Below, one piece after another: positions 48,763 to 61,278 of a stretch of DNA of 64,000 bases (positions are counted from its first letter, which is position 1; each line of letters opens with the position of its first letter). The stretch is taken from the NCBI GenBank assembly GCA_028023455.1, contig JAQFVV010006203.1:14050348-14114347 (forward strand), in the 5' to 3' direction. The DNA is from Epiperipatus broadwayi. Its lineage: Eukaryota > Onychophora > Udeonychophora > Euonychophora > Peripatidae. The translations under genes and the position numbers were made by a program. Under the pieces are notes generated by a model. The model saw only the letters and a list, made by a program, of their open reading frames with translations, made no database searches and was not told the origin of the DNA.

Positions 48763-48836
48763 CTGCCTCTATCAAAACAACTCCAAGTCAGTTTAGTCTA
48801 TTTGAACTTCTAATGCACATCAACTCACAAAAACGG
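48763..48836 (+). CDS. ABR: ABR/BCR exon j: PH-C2 linker
   Basis: A 74-nt exon between CTTTTAG and GTAAAA, residues 306-330, reading AASIKTTPSQFSLFELLMHI and ending NSQKR. It lies where BCR has the linker around SFSLTSVELQMLTNS; the shared pattern is F-S-L-x-x-x-E-L-x-x-L/H. The incoming phase fits exon i (G plus CT gives Ala) and it leaves in phase 0. Homology is moderate, as expected for a linker. Confidence 0.85.
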
Positions 48837-49619
48837 GTAAAAATCTTTTTGTTCTTCTTATAATAGAAATACATTTAGGTATATTATAATAATCATTATA
48901 AATATATTTAAGAAAAGTAACATTTTGTTTATGGTTAATCCAGAATGGAATAATGTCATTGGTAACACAACTGTTATATGTCAGTAATAAAAAAAAAAAA
49001 TTAATTAGGGCCACAATGCAATAAAACATGATATGGCCTTTATTTATATAATAATTAGATGTTCTGTTCTAATAAATATACTATAACAAATAGCACATCA
49101 TATTCGTTGGCCTTCAATTTTATGTTTATCCATTTTTGACATTTTAATTACTATAAGATATTTTTGGTCAAAGCAAGATATATTACAATTATTATAAACC
49201 CTTTGCAATTATAAATATGTTATAACAATATATTCTATTATACAATGTTTTGTATATCCATAAATATATATGTATATGGAAGGGTCTTTAGATATTGTGG
49301 TTAACTCATCTGTTCTGTTAACTTATATTTTTAATCAGAGTGTAGCTTGGAAATTTTTTTAGGCAACTGATCCATAATCGATCCTGCTAGCTATCCAATT
49401 ATTTGTCTGGAAAATAAATATTATTATATTTAGCTAAATGGCAAAACAAGAAAAGAAAAGTGTAAAAATCTTCATCCACTGGTAGTTGACTAAAGAACTA
49501 TAATATTGTTTTTTTTTTTAATTTAGTATTTGTGGATAGATAAATAAATAAGTGAAATGTCAAAATATTTCATTTCAGGATGAAGACTTTTTTTGAAATC
49601 TTTTAAAGAAAAATGAAAT

Positions 49620-49870
49620 ATAAGGTATTACCTACCTAGCCTACCAATGCCATGGGAATACAAATCGTAGCAATTTTTTATTTTCTAAGAACAGCTACAT
49701 TTACATTTATTAAACAATTTTGGATATTAGCTGATGTTGGCTATGAGTCAACATAACAGAAAAATCCTAAAGCCTGTTTGGAAATCGAATAAATTTCTAA
49801 GTTTACCTAGCTGATATTCAAATCCAAAGGTCATGGATATATGGCAAGAAGATACTCTAACCATTACACC
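49620..49870 (-). mobile_element. tRNA-derived SINE, family 2
   Basis: Minus strand from 49870: GGTGTAATGGTTAGAGTATC (A-box-like), then GGATTTGAATATCAGCTAGG (B-box-like), followed by a body containing AGAAATTTATT and TAGGATTTTTCTGTTATGTT. The element at 60225-60480 has the same order (GGTTTGAATCTCAGCTAGAT, then TAGGATTTTTCTTTCATGTA), so they are one family, distinct from family 1. The 3' limit is uncertain. Confidence 0.75.
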
Positions 49871-52800
49871 ATAAAAATTCTACAATATATATATATATTT
49901 AGTCATGCACAACATCCTAACCATTGTCACAGTATATGCAATTATATATATATATATTTTAAAAAAATACAGTGGGTAGAATATTGCACACATATATTTA
50001 TTATTATGAATAAGAGCATTTAAATGCCCTCTTTTAACTTATTGTGAAAATAAGACAAAAGATATTATAAATACAGTAAAGTTATGATATGCTCTTTATC
50101 AATATATCCTACTTCATTTATATACCATTCAAAACAAATTGTAAGTAAACAAAAATAAAATCATTAAAATTTGTAAATTTAATACATTTTATGATGAGGC
50201 AGTAATTATTTTTCTTTCTTAGGGCACTGTTTATTAATAATGATCTTCAGGTTTATCCTTTCCAAATTTTGATATGGTATAATATTTTGCATAATAAAAT
50301 TTTTTCTAAAAGTAAAACTAAAATTTTTATAAAATGTAAGAAAATTTATAGCATATCTTTCTTAAATAATAAAATGAAAGTTATCAATTTAATCATGATA
50401 GAAAATAACTATAAAACTTTCCTATATTACATCAGAAAGCTTAATGTTTAACTGAGAATCTGAAATGATAAAAAAAGTGACTGTGTATGTGTAGATTCTG
50501 GAGTTGATACTGATTTAAAATTATCAAAATAATTTAAAAAGCCATAATCTGTTGATAAAAAGACTGCTATTACATTTCCATAAGGAAAAAAAATATTATT
50601 GAAGAAAAAGCATATGGTCCAGAGTATATCTAATTCCAGTGTAAGTTGGATATTTCACTATTCATTTTAGTTTAAAAAATACAAATAAGGTATAGTAAAT
50701 TTTTTTATTTTTGAATGCTCGCAATAAATATACACCTTTACCCAGATTAGCCAGGACAATTGCCCCACCCCCCAGAATGCATCTTAAAGCAAAATCTTGT
50801 ATAAAAAATAAATTACAATGAGTTTCTATGGGGAAAAAATTAATTCATTATTTTAAATTCAAAATATATAAAAATTTGATTAAAAAATAAAGTTTAAATT
50901 GAAAAAAGTGTTATTTAATAAATAAACATTTTACTAAGCATATTATTAAAAAAGTTACTAACCTAAAAATATTTCTGTAGCTGTAATTTAAAAAAAATAT
51001 ATATATTTATATAATTTTTCCATTGATGGTTCATCATATTGCATCTTATTTCTTGAATCATGATTCATTGAATTAAAATAAAGTGTGAAGAAAAAAATAA
51101 TAATAATTCACTGTGTACATTTTAACATTTTTTAAAAAAAATTAACTTAATGTAATATGCATTTTATGTTTAGTTATCAAAATTTTTTATTGTTGTAATT
51201 TCAAACAATAAAACTTTGAATATTTTTTTTTGCAGCATTGATATTTATTTTTGTTTTACATAAACTCAGTGTAGTTAAATAAAATGTAGATAAAGAATTG
51301 CAACTATTGTTGCTTACTATTGTTTTAATAATGTAAATGGTTAAAAAAAAATTTAACCAATTTATGTTAATGATAAAACCAGATATTATCTTGACTATGT
51401 CACAAACAAGTTATGAGTCTATGATTTAAAATTAAGCAGATAAATAATATTTTAAACTTGCATTTAGTAACCTTTGATCATATAAAGTTGATTATTAACT
51501 GCATAATGCATGAAATCATTTTTTTTCATAATTTATAATTATGACAATTATATTAAAATGATCATCTTATTTTTGCCACAGGCAAAATAATGTTCATAAG
51601 AATTTCAATCAAATATTTTAACTATTATAGATATTTTAAAATTTAATATGAATTTACTTTGTTATTGTACATGGTCTAAGTATGTTTTTGATTGCTGCCT
51701 GAATGAAACTGGCATTGGGGGGTGGGGGGTAGACATTAAAGATGAAAATCTTTTTTACTTTGGATATGTCATAAATGAAAGCACTGATAACTTACAAAAG
51801 CAATGAGTGAAAATTAGATAAAGTATTTTAATTCTATAACCAAAACATAATATTGTATATTGAACTGTATAATGAATAAACTCTGTACTGTACTATACAT
51901 TTGTAACATGGATGTTGCCATTTAATTTTTGGATGATATATCTTCAATGAAATCACTATCCTATGATGTCATCATTCTTACAAAAGGATCATTATTTTTT
52001 AAAAAGATATCTTTTTTTTAAAAGATCATAATAGTGAATAATTAATTATAAATCAAAATAATGAATACAAATTGATAATAATCTTTAAAGCAGATCCTTG
52101 CATAAATAATTAACTGGAATAAAGATGTATATGTAAATACGCTTCCTCATTATTAATAATTATATTATTTATTTATTTTTTAAATTTTATACTAATAATC
52201 TTAATTTATATATGCAAACTATACACATAAAATAGTATTTATGTCCCATATATGTGTGTTGAAAGTACTATATTGTCAACTGGAAAAGGACATCCAACCT
52301 CTTCATGTTGGTTATAACTATTTCCTGATGAGCATGTTGCAGGAAGGAACTATCGATTGTCATTTCCCAATGCAAATGTTATCCTCCCCCCCTACAACAA
52401 TATTTCCTGCTTATCAGAGGATGTAGCGCCATAGAGACTGGAAGCATCTAGAAATTTATCTGTTTGGTTTCCCAAACGGCGCCACTAGAGTTCCATCTCA
52501 CTACAATCTTACTTACCATCGTCTGGTTATGCCGAACATAGCTCAGGAGGCATGAGATTCTTGTGAACCAGTGCATAAATGGATGAATGATGTAAATGAA
52601 ATTGACAAATGATATTATTTATTTTGAAACAATAATTTTATTTAACAACAATGTGAATTAAAATTCTTAAAGAAGAGAAAAAGTTTGCTGACAGTCTCTA
52701 TATGGGCTGTCTTCCTATCCGTGTGCACATTACGAATGTTTTCTGATTGTTCCTGAGTGGAAATTGTCCTTCTAAGTTTGAAGCTCCCTCATCTCCATAG

Positions 52801-52939
52801 ATACGTATCCATGTGTATAGCAGTAATTAATTTATTTAGGTATCTTGAAGTGTTTATTCTATCCAAGTATTTTGAAATATTTACTTTATCCATGTACTGG
52901 GGATTATGTGTTTTAATCCAGGAATCCCAAAGTATTAAT

Positions 52940-53385
52940 TCTTTATTTTACATATCCTACATGTGTGGATTTGAACCACTTATTTATCATACCAATACAA
53001 TTTAAAGTCATTATTGGGAAGAGATTTATTGTTACTTATCCTATTCAGTGTGGGTTTGAACCACTTATTCACCATATCGCTACATTTTGAAGTCATTATT
53101 TGAAAGACATTATGTTATTTATTATATTCAGTGTGGGTTTGAACCACTTATTCACCATATCAATATAATTTGAGGTCATTATTTGAAAGATATTATATTA
53201 TTTATTATATTCAGTATGGGTTTGAACCACTTATTCATAATATCAATACCATTTGAGGTCATTATTTGAAAGACATTATATTATTTATTATATTCAGTGT
53301 GGGTTTGAACTACTGATTCACAATATCAATACCATTTGAAGTCATTATTTGAAAGACATTATATTATTTATTATATTCACATATA
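52940..53385. repeat. Minisatellite, about five units of 83-85 bp
   Basis: The word TTTGAACCACTTATTCA (or a close variant) recurs with starts about 85, 83, 83 and 83 bases apart (near 52971, 53056, 53139, 53222 and 53305). Each unit also carries GAGGTCATTATTTGAAAGAC and TATTTATTATATTCAGTGTG. The first unit is the most diverged and later units are nearly alike, as in an array that grew at one end. No unit is coding. Confidence 0.9.
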
Positions 53386-55074
53386 TAAACATTTCCTTAA
53401 TTTAAGTATGTGTGGTTCCAGAGGCAATTCATTCTATCAAAGTTTTTTATTTTTATTTTTTTATAAACTCATGATTGTCATTCAGAATAAATCGTTTTGT
53501 TTTCTTATTATTAGAAAGCATTTTAATAATCAATCAATCCAGAAAACGACATTTTATTAAATCATAGATTATCTTAATAAAAATATCTTACAAAATATTT
53601 TTATTTCATCTATTACTCCACTGCATTCCATTTTTAAATATATTTCCTTATTGTATTACTTACAATCAATTAATTTAAAAGCAATATTTCATTATATCAT
53701 ATTTTAACCTAAGAAATACAATTTGTGAAGTATTTTTACTTATCATAATAGGTTATAAAAGCTGTACAATTTTCCTACCTGAACCTATATCTGTTGGTTC
53801 CAGAGACAATTCATTCTATCACTTTTTCAATCAATGAGGGGTTCTGAGAGCTTGACAAGCCGATGGGCAGTTCACAGGCCTTGATTTATTTTACTTCATA
53901 GCTGAACCGAGAGAGAGAAAGAGAAAGCTTTTTTTTTAATTATTCAGGCATTTGAAGATATAATATTTTAACCACTTGTTTCTTCATTTATTCTTTTATT
54001 AGATATGAGTTCCTTCTTTTTATTGTTCACTGATCTCCAAGCTTTGTTAGGCTAGTATTAATATAATATAGATTTTTCTAATAACAGTCTTGATGCGTTC
54101 TGACCTATGTCTGCTACAAAAATCTCTTAAGCAATTTCTACTCCCCTATTTGTCTCTTTATGCTTTGGCGGGAACAGATTCTAATAACTCTTATCTAATG
54201 TTTTTGGAAAAACTGCTATTGATTTTTAAGTCCACGGCAATCTTTATTTTTTTATTAATCGTTAATTACAGCCTTCTTTTTGATAATCTGTAAACTTTAA
54301 ACTTTTGCAAAATATTGCATTTTAACAATACTTTTACTATTTTAAAATATTAAATTTTAAATTGCTGTCATAATTTTATTTCATTTTAACTTATTTTTGA
54401 AACTGTGTCAGCTTTTTTTATTATTTTATCTCGACAGTTTTAAATTTGGGGGGAGGGGGAACTTCAAATTATACATGTGAAACAACCTGGTTGTTTCAAT
54501 ATGCTTGTAGATTAATAAATTTTTGGTATTTTGTTGTAATTAAAGAATTTCAACAAATGTGAGCTTATTATAAATCATGTGGATGTACACAATGGAATGT
54601 TAAAATAAAGTATAGAGATATGTTAATACAAGACTCATGGTCCAGTCTTAGAGAAACTATCTTCATTAGTTGTCTTGCCACAGCTCACATTTTAGAATTT
54701 GACTAATATATGTTTAATGAATTCTTGATCCTACATTTCTGGGGGATGGGGGGATTCAGAAAAATAAATGGATACATAAAAGTAATAGAATGGAAGTCTA
54801 ATATAAATTCTAGAAAAGAAACATTTTAATAATTGTTCCCTGAAATATTGTGCATATAAAGTATAATTTATTATCAATTTTCCAGAATATAAACAAATGG
54901 GGAGTGGGGATAGAAAAAAAAACTATATATTTAATATTAAACTACATTTCTTAGTTTTAAAATAGATTGTATAATTTATTAAAACTAGTTTTCTCTTTAG
55001 ATAAAACTTTACTATTTGTAAGAATTGATTTTTTTTTTTTTTCTGTGGCTTAAGATTTTTTTTTTTTTTTTCAG

Positions 55075-55117
55075 TTGATGAAAACCAACGATATTGGTTC
55101 AATATTAATGAAGACAG
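55075..55117 (+). CDS. ABR: ABR/BCR exon k: 43-nt linker exon
   Basis: A very short exon after a long T tract and CAG, followed by GTGAAT. It reads LMKTNDIGSILMKT and then splits a Gly codon with exon l. BCR at this position has LQTVHSIPLTINKEDD, and the length from exon j to the C2 start fits only if these residues are present. Phase 0 in, phase 1 out. The upstream T tract is strong; the donor GTGAAT is weaker than average. Confidence 0.8.
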
Positions 55118-55699
55118 GTGAATAATTTTATTACATGAATAAGAATTCAAATTCAAATCATAATAAAGATGTAAGACAGCATATACGTTAACTTTTATGA
55201 ACTAATTTTTTCATTAATTCAGTATGAATCTGATACAGGTTCAGAATATTAACTGCATGCTTAAATTAAAGAAAACTATTAAAAGTTAGCCACAACTTGG
55301 CAAAAAAAAAAAAATATCATTTTACAACATTGCTTTAAAAGAAGACATAACTTTCATTCCTGGTCAACAGAGATCGGTGATTATTGTGGAATCAATAGAT
55401 TTACAAGTACTTAGTTTTTTATATGAATCATGTTTAGCACCATAAATGATACCTTATTTATAATTACCTAGCAATGTCTAGACAAAGATAGTCATTAGTT
55501 AAATAAATAGTGTCCAGTAGATGGACTAAATATAGTTAATTGGTTATGTGAATTGTATAGAATAATATCTTGAGAAGATCTCATTGGAGATGAAAGCTGG
55601 TTCAGTAAATATTATAATATAGTTATTAATAGTTGTTTGTTTCAATATTATTTTGATTGATTATTTATTTATGAATTTAATTAAATATCATGGTAGTTT

Positions 55700-56230
55700 T
55701 AGGTTGAACATTCATTTTGACTCTAGAGATATTGGCATGTAACAAGTCAGATGCTAAGATATTTCAATAGGGTACTTTGCTAAATTAGTTGTATATAAAG
55801 TTGTTATTCTGTCAAATTAATTATATAGAAGTGAAACATGAACTGACTATCGATATAACAACTTTACAGATTGTGGAAAATTCAATTCAAGATGCTTTGT
55901 GTTATTCTGAAAATAGGATGGTAAGATTTTAAATAATAGTCTGTCTGAATGTAATAATATTGAATCTTTATTGGATTGGCCAAGGAAAGGAAACAAATGA
56001 AGAGTAACAGATTTATTAAAAACATATTTATGGCAATCAGGAAGAAGATCTTGTCCATTTTATAAAGATTATCTCAAATGTAGTATAAAAAGGTAAACTT
56101 GATTGTGTTCATTGAGGGATTATGACTAAGTGTAGGATTCAGTGGAAAATTACCATTAAACAAGGTGTTTAAATCTTTCAAAATAGAAAATTTTTCAGTG
56201 GAGGCATTGACAATATGAGAAAATGTTAAA
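55700..56230 (+). pseudogene. Worn LINE 3' end
   Basis: Shifting + strand frames give YIEVKHELTIDITTLQIV, then RCFVLF and NNSLSECNNIESLLDWPRKG, then WQSGRRSCPFYKDYLKCSIK. This order resembles the LINE C-terminus ETWTxYRRxxxxLExFHxRCLRSIL .. SIESLLxxxQLRWxGH .. GKRSxGRPxxRxKDxLK. No open frame longer than a few dozen codons remains. The match is weak at any one word but the order is right. Confidence 0.5.
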
Positions 56231-57176
56231 TAATTAAAACTGAATGAGCAGAAGTTTTGATACTGTGGATATATTTACATTTCATCAGTTGGTTTGTATA
56301 GCCTTTGCAAAACTCATCTTTAATTTTTTTCTTTTTTCTTCTTTACAGATTTACATTGTTATCATTTAGGAGTGTTTTCTAATAATGCTCTCTCAAATTA
56401 TGATTTAATACAGACATTGAAAAAGCACAGTGTGATTTTAAATAGTGAGTCAACTGATATAGACATATATGAATTATTAATATTTATATAATATTGATAA
56501 TTATATTGAAAATATTTGTAATATGAGAAATGAATTTTAGCACTCTATTGCAGATTTAGATTTCAATATTTAACATAAAATTGTTAACATAAAATCAATA
56601 AACTTATTTCTTATATTGCACATGTTTTGACTACAATTGTATCTCTCATCAGGTTTGTTAGAGATCTGTATATTTTTCAGATATACCGGAATAGCTATCA
56701 AAACTTTTTATAGAAATAAATTCATCTAATATATTTTATTTTTAAAATGTAAATATATTATCACATTTTCCCCCAATTGTATTCAAATTTAGTATATCAA
56801 ATGTCCACTATGCAAGGTAGAGACTATTTTAGTTTCATTTAAAGTCTAATATGGATTGGTGATATTAATAAATGCTAAATAGATTTTGTAATATTGATGA
56901 TTGCATCATGGAGAAAACTGTATAAGAGCCTTTAATGATGGGTAAATCAAATTTATATTTTTTTTAAAGTGGGCAACTAATATTTTGTCACATTCATTTT
57001 CTTTGGGCTAATATTTTCTCGAAAGCTATTGTGGAGATTTCTAAAATATTAATAAGAGGGTTTGCATTTTATATGATTTTATTTATTCTTTTTTGTTGTT
57101 GTTATCAGAAAGTTTATTAATCACTGATGAAAAAAGTTGGAACTTAGTAAAAAAAACTATTAAACCTCTAAACATC

Positions 57177-57276
57177 ACATGATCACCATTTCTTCTGCTT
57201 GCTCATAACTGTTATACCTTCTGGCATCCAGTGATTACTCTGGCACTACTGTATGGAGAGTTTTGTCTGTTTTAAA
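57177..57276. repeat. Palindromic repeat family, copy E (internal deletion)
   Basis: The left tail AAACATCACATGATCACCAT ... CTTGCTCATAACTGTT joins directly to the end of the right arm: CCTTCTGGCATCCAGTGATT, GGCACTACTGTATGGAGAGT, TTTGTCTGTTTTAA. The centre and left arm are missing. The tail matches copy B closely and the arm matches copies B and C. Confidence 0.88.
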
Positions 57277-58342
57277 AAAAAATATTGCTAGTAGGTGTGT
57301 GTGGGGGGGGGGGTATTGAAGAAAGTTTTTATAATATAGGAATATATTCAATTTTTTTGGCCAATTCTTGATGCACTTTTAATTAATGTTTACACTGAAA
57401 ATTCATAATTTCATTAAAAATGCTGCAAAAAATATTCAATGATTAAAATAATCAATTAGATAGACGATGAGTTTAAAAACCATGTTAAAGATCATGTTAT
57501 CTATCAAAAAAAAAAAAGTAAACATGGGGCACAGCTACCAATTGTTATTCATATTGTATATAATGTGAGTTTTGCTATATTTTTATTACATATATGCAAT
57601 AGGTGAAGAAAGTCAATTTAAAAAAAAAAATTAATGATATATTGTTAAATAAATTAATTGTTTATTGTTCAGGAATTTATAAAAAAATCTAAAATAGGAA
57701 TAGACAAAATTGGGTTGCAATCTTTGGATTTTAAAAATTAATAATACATTGTGTGGATTCTATAGATTTTTTTAGGACAGCGACTTTTAACTATGTTTTT
57801 GCTTTATGAAATTATTTTTGCCAAATAGATGACACCTTATATAACAAAAAGTTAATTATAGATCAAAGAACTAAATTTTTTTTTTTTATAGAAATGAAAA
57901 TGACATAGATATTTTGTTTCTAAATGACAGTAATGTTTATCTTATAGGTCCACATCGACTATTTTTTTACTAAGCAATAAAGAATATAACGCAATAATAA
58001 AATCTACTTTGCATTATGTACAGCAAATGAATCAGATCAATAAATATTTATTATATGGTAATTACCATCGTTAGTAAGGAAGAAAATTCTTTTCAGCAAT
58101 AAACTGTGATGATGTCGTATTCTTATTTAATCCTATCGGATACTTAAAAATATGGTACATATTTACAATATTAATGGAGTTTTTATAAGGACAATTTTCT
58201 TTTCGGAAATTGTGATATTTTTGTGTGACAGATGTTTTTTTGTAAAAAGTTTTGTTACTGTTTGTTATGAAAAAATTCATTATTAAATTTATAATTTACA
58301 AATAGAAAATATTTTGACTATTGTCTTTATTTCTATAAAGGC

Positions 58343-58800
58343 CAGGGGTTGACAAATTGCAGTTTGCAAACCACATGCAGTTCTTTGATCTCAATTTTAT
58401 GGCTCTTTTTATAAATACATTTTTTATTTCCTCTTGTAATTTGTAAATAAATATTTTGATGACTCTAGGATAGGAAAAATATACTTTACAACATTGTTTC
58501 TTGAATTTGGTCTTATTATACAATAGTATATATTGTATATGGTGTATGTTTAAATATTAGAAATTTGTGAATAAATCAAATTGTCAAAGTAATTTTTTGT
58601 TTTTGTTTGTTTATTTTTATGAAAATTTTTATTTTCATTATGATGTCTACAGATTCTATTATGTTCTTCATAGCCATTCAGGAAATCGTATTTTTCATGA
58701 ACTTATTTTTCACCTTTTTCATTGTGGCTCTTTTAGGATGGAGAGGGGAGGGGTATTTAAACAAAATGGTTCTTCGTGCTAAAAAGTTTGCTGAACCCTG
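58343..58800. mobile_element. hAT-type MITE
   Basis: Starts CAGGGGTTGACAAATTGC and ends AAAAGTTTGCTGAACCCTG, hAT inverted ends. The flanking 8-mers are ATAAAGGC and GTATAGAC, matching at 5 of 8 places, so the target duplication is eroded. It shares its interior with 42271-42768 in reverse orientation. The small frames at 58296-58523 and 58567-58843 are chance frames over the element. Confidence 0.82.
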
Positions 58801-59392
58801 GTATAGACATTTGTTTGAGTGCCCAAATAACACTTCTGCCTAAATGTATACAGAACACAACATTATCTTTTATTTGATCAGGCTATATTCTCCCCACCCC
58901 AACAATTTTTTTTTCCAGTTTTTCATTTTAATTTTTTCTTATAAAATTACCATTACTATTGTGATTATTAATACTGACTATTTCAAAAATATTCTAAATA
59001 AAAAATAACTTTCTCTTTTTAATTGATCTTTTTTCAGTACGGTGTTTAGAGGTTGATGAAATAAGATCATGTTATTTAATAAAATCATAAATAGAACATA
59101 ATGTTAGATTATTTAATATAACATTCCCAAGTTATAGGGTGTATATTGAGTTTCATGGGTAGTAGGGAATCCTATTTGCTTTTAATACCCATATATAAGT
59201 GTGTGTACATATAATGTGTGCACTGTGAACTAAAAAAAAAATTAAAAAACCATTATTTTTTATTTATTTAATAATTCTGAAAATTTTGACTATATGACTT
59301 TTAATGTATTTTTTTTTTCAGATATCAGTATAAATGTATTTAAACTCTACTTCTTTTCTTTATCATACCAATATTAGTTTGTCATTTTTTAG

Positions 59393-59467
59393 GTAAAGAT
59401 GAGGAATTGTTATCAGGTGATCTCCATGTGACTGTTTTTTCAGTTCAAGGATTGCTCAAACCTTGTG
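59393..59467 (+). CDS. ABR: ABR/BCR exon l: start of C2 domain
   Basis: A 75-nt exon between TTTTTTAG and GTAAAA. It reads GKDEELLSGDLHVTVFSVQG and ends LLKPC, with a Gly codon shared with exon k and an Asp codon shared with exon m. It corresponds to the [23 protein letters not shown] segment of BCR, the first strand of C2. C2 domains are membrane or protein binding modules; in this family calcium dependence is not established from sequence. Confidence 0.9.
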
Positions 59468-60850
59468 GTAAAAGTTATTCATTTTTTGTTTTTTAGTAAA
59501 AAAAAAAATACTAATTTAATTTTAATCAAAAATTCAAGACTTTTTATGATATATATTAAATTTGAATCAATAGGGAATTTTGTACATAACATTTTTTGAA
59601 TCTGTTTCTAACAGCATGCTTTTCGCTAATTTAAATGTAGATATTTTCAACTAAAATTTTTATGATTATATTTGAATTAGCTCTATATACTATAAGTAGA
59701 TTCTACTAAATTTATTTTCACAATATTTTTATTAATTTACATTTATTACTTACTCTGTAATGATCAAAAAGTAAGTTGGTGTGTCTATGTAAAAAACATA
59801 ATGTATAAATCAAATAACACTGCTGCAATTAACAAATTTTGGAGGACTATATTTGTGCCAAATTGATTGTATGGGAACAAGAAATAGTGTAAAGGCAATG
59901 AAAAATTAAAATGTTCCATAATATATTAAAACTACAATGGTGAAATTATAATGCCAATCAGTTGCGGACTTCAACTTGCATTCTAAAGAAATGCTATAGT
60001 GATTATTTTCAGCCTTTGCGGAGAATAGAATACCAATAGACAGTAACAAATTAGGCAAGGTATTGAAATTTTTTAGAAGGAGATGTTTGTATAGAAGTCA
60101 GATAACCATGTTGCAATATGTCAATGTGGATGCCTGCGTAGTTCATAGATTTTGTTTTAGAAAAATCAAGATTGTTTAACTTTTAATATTGGTATATGTG
60201 TTTGTATGTTTGCATATATATATATATAGTAATGGTCCTAATGATATAGTGATAATGCATCCAACTGGTGTAACCTTAACATAGGTTTGAATCTCAGCTA
60301 GATAAAGCTAGAACATTTTTGCAAATTTATTTAAATGTAGGATTTTTCTTTCATGTAACCAACACAGCAGACCATTGTATATTACCACATAGCTATTCTT
60401 AGCTGGCAATTGACAAACCTGATCAGTAATGCTTTCTCTTTTGCTATTCCTCTGAAGGGAAGAAGAATGAGTTGGAAAGATTTTGCCTTGCAATCAATTA
60501 TTTAAAGATTGTTCTTATCATATTTATAGAGAGAGAAAGAGAGAGCGCAAAGATAAAGTAAAACTACCTTTGATCAGTTCAACACTGTAGTGATGTTAGA
60601 GTTTGAAAGAAATTTACTGTTCAATAATTAGATGGTTGTGGACTGGTTGTCTTAAAGGGAAAAACCTGTTTGTAATCTTAAAAAGTTTCCAAATTTTGAT
60701 CTGAGTTTGAACCCCAAATTATAAGTTTGGAGAGAAATGTGCTAATAGTTATGCCACAGAAATCCTTGTGCATATATATATTAAACAATCATTTTTCACA
60801 AATATGATTTTTACTCCAGTGTCAATTGTAATTATTTCTATTTTTAATAG
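59468..60850 (+). other. Intron 12
   Basis: A 1.4-kb intron between the first two C2 exons. It contains the family-2 SINE at 60225-60480 and a short GA run near 60528-60545. Around 60700 a word AGTTTGAACCCC may belong to another tRNA-like fragment. The rest is AT-rich with nothing recognised. Confidence 0.65.
60225..60480 (+). mobile_element. tRNA-derived SINE, family 2, second copy
   Basis: TA-rich sequence is followed by TGGTCCTAATGATATAGTGA (A-box-like region) and GGTTTGAATCTCAGCTAGAT (B-box-like), then a body with GCAAATTTATTTAAATGTAG and GATTTTTCTTTCATGTAACC shared with the minus-strand copy at 49620-49870. The minus-strand frame at 60308-60493 is a chance frame in the SINE body. Confidence 0.75.
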
Positions 60851-60948
60851 ATATGTACTGTTACTTAGAGGTTGATTCATATGGACATTTTTTTCGAAAG
60901 GCCAAAACTTCAATTTGCAGGAATTCTATAGATCCAGAATGGAATCAG
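60851..60948 (+). CDS. ABR: ABR/BCR exon m: C2 domain core
   Basis: A 98-nt exon between TTAATAG and GTAAAC, residues 370-402. It reads DMYCYLEVDSYGHFFRKAKT, then SICRNSIDPEWNQ. Human BCR has LYCTLEVDSFGYFVNKAKT and later EPNWNEEF here. The E-V-D-S-x-G and P-x-W-N motifs are typical of the C2 fold in BCR/ABR. It ends in phase 0 and joins exon n at EFEIELEGSQ. Confidence 0.95.
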
Positions 60949-61176
60949 GTAAACTTAAATTTATGAAAATAAATATTTATAAAACTATGAATGAGAAATA
61001 TAAAAAATATTTGCTATTTCAAATGATTTGCTTGTCTAATTTGTGTTTAGATTTTATATTCACTCTCATTTTTGTAGTGAAAAGCTTTTAAACAATTATT
61101 TTAATTCTTGGTGTTAATTCAAAATTTAAGATACTATTTTGTCTTCTAAATATTTATATTTAATATTATATTTTAG

Positions 61177-61278
61177 GAGTTTGAAATTGAATTGGAAGGA
61201 TCTCAGACTTTAAGGATTCTCTGTTATGAAAAACACCCCCTAAATAAAGAAATGTTAAGAGGAAAAGCGTCCATAGAG
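61177..61278 (+). CDS. ABR: ABR/BCR exon n: C2 domain, EFEIELEGSQTL motif
   Basis: A 102-nt exon, phase 0 at both ends, between TTTTAG and GTACAG, residues 403-436. It begins EFEIELEGSQTLRILCYEKH, identical over its first 19 residues to human BCR as I recall it, and ends LRGKASIE, corresponding to the LMGKGQVQL segment. This is the best conserved stretch in the window. The loop between the two blocks is about ten residues shorter than in BCR. Confidence 0.96.

Larger units (their letters stand above)
48837..55074 (+). other. Intron 10
   Basis: A 6.2-kb intron. It holds a family-2 SINE (49620-49870), a less AT-rich island at about 52240-52580 and a minisatellite (52940-53385). The island includes CAAACGGCGCCACTAGAGTT and CCATCGTCTGGTTATGCCGA and is unlike the surroundings; I cannot name it. 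Bases 49880-52230 and 53400-55020 are AT-rich with homopolymer runs and a few G runs (51714-51729, 54448-54460); I see nothing else in them. Confidence 0.65.
55118..59392 (+). other. Intron 11
   Basis: A 4.3-kb intron before the C2 exons. It contains a LINE 3' end (about 55700-56230), the deleted palindromic copy E (57177-57276) and a hAT MITE (58343-58800). A G run (57302-57312) follows copy E. Bases 56240-57160, 57320-58330 and 58850-59390 are AT-rich and show nothing I can name. Confidence 0.7.
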
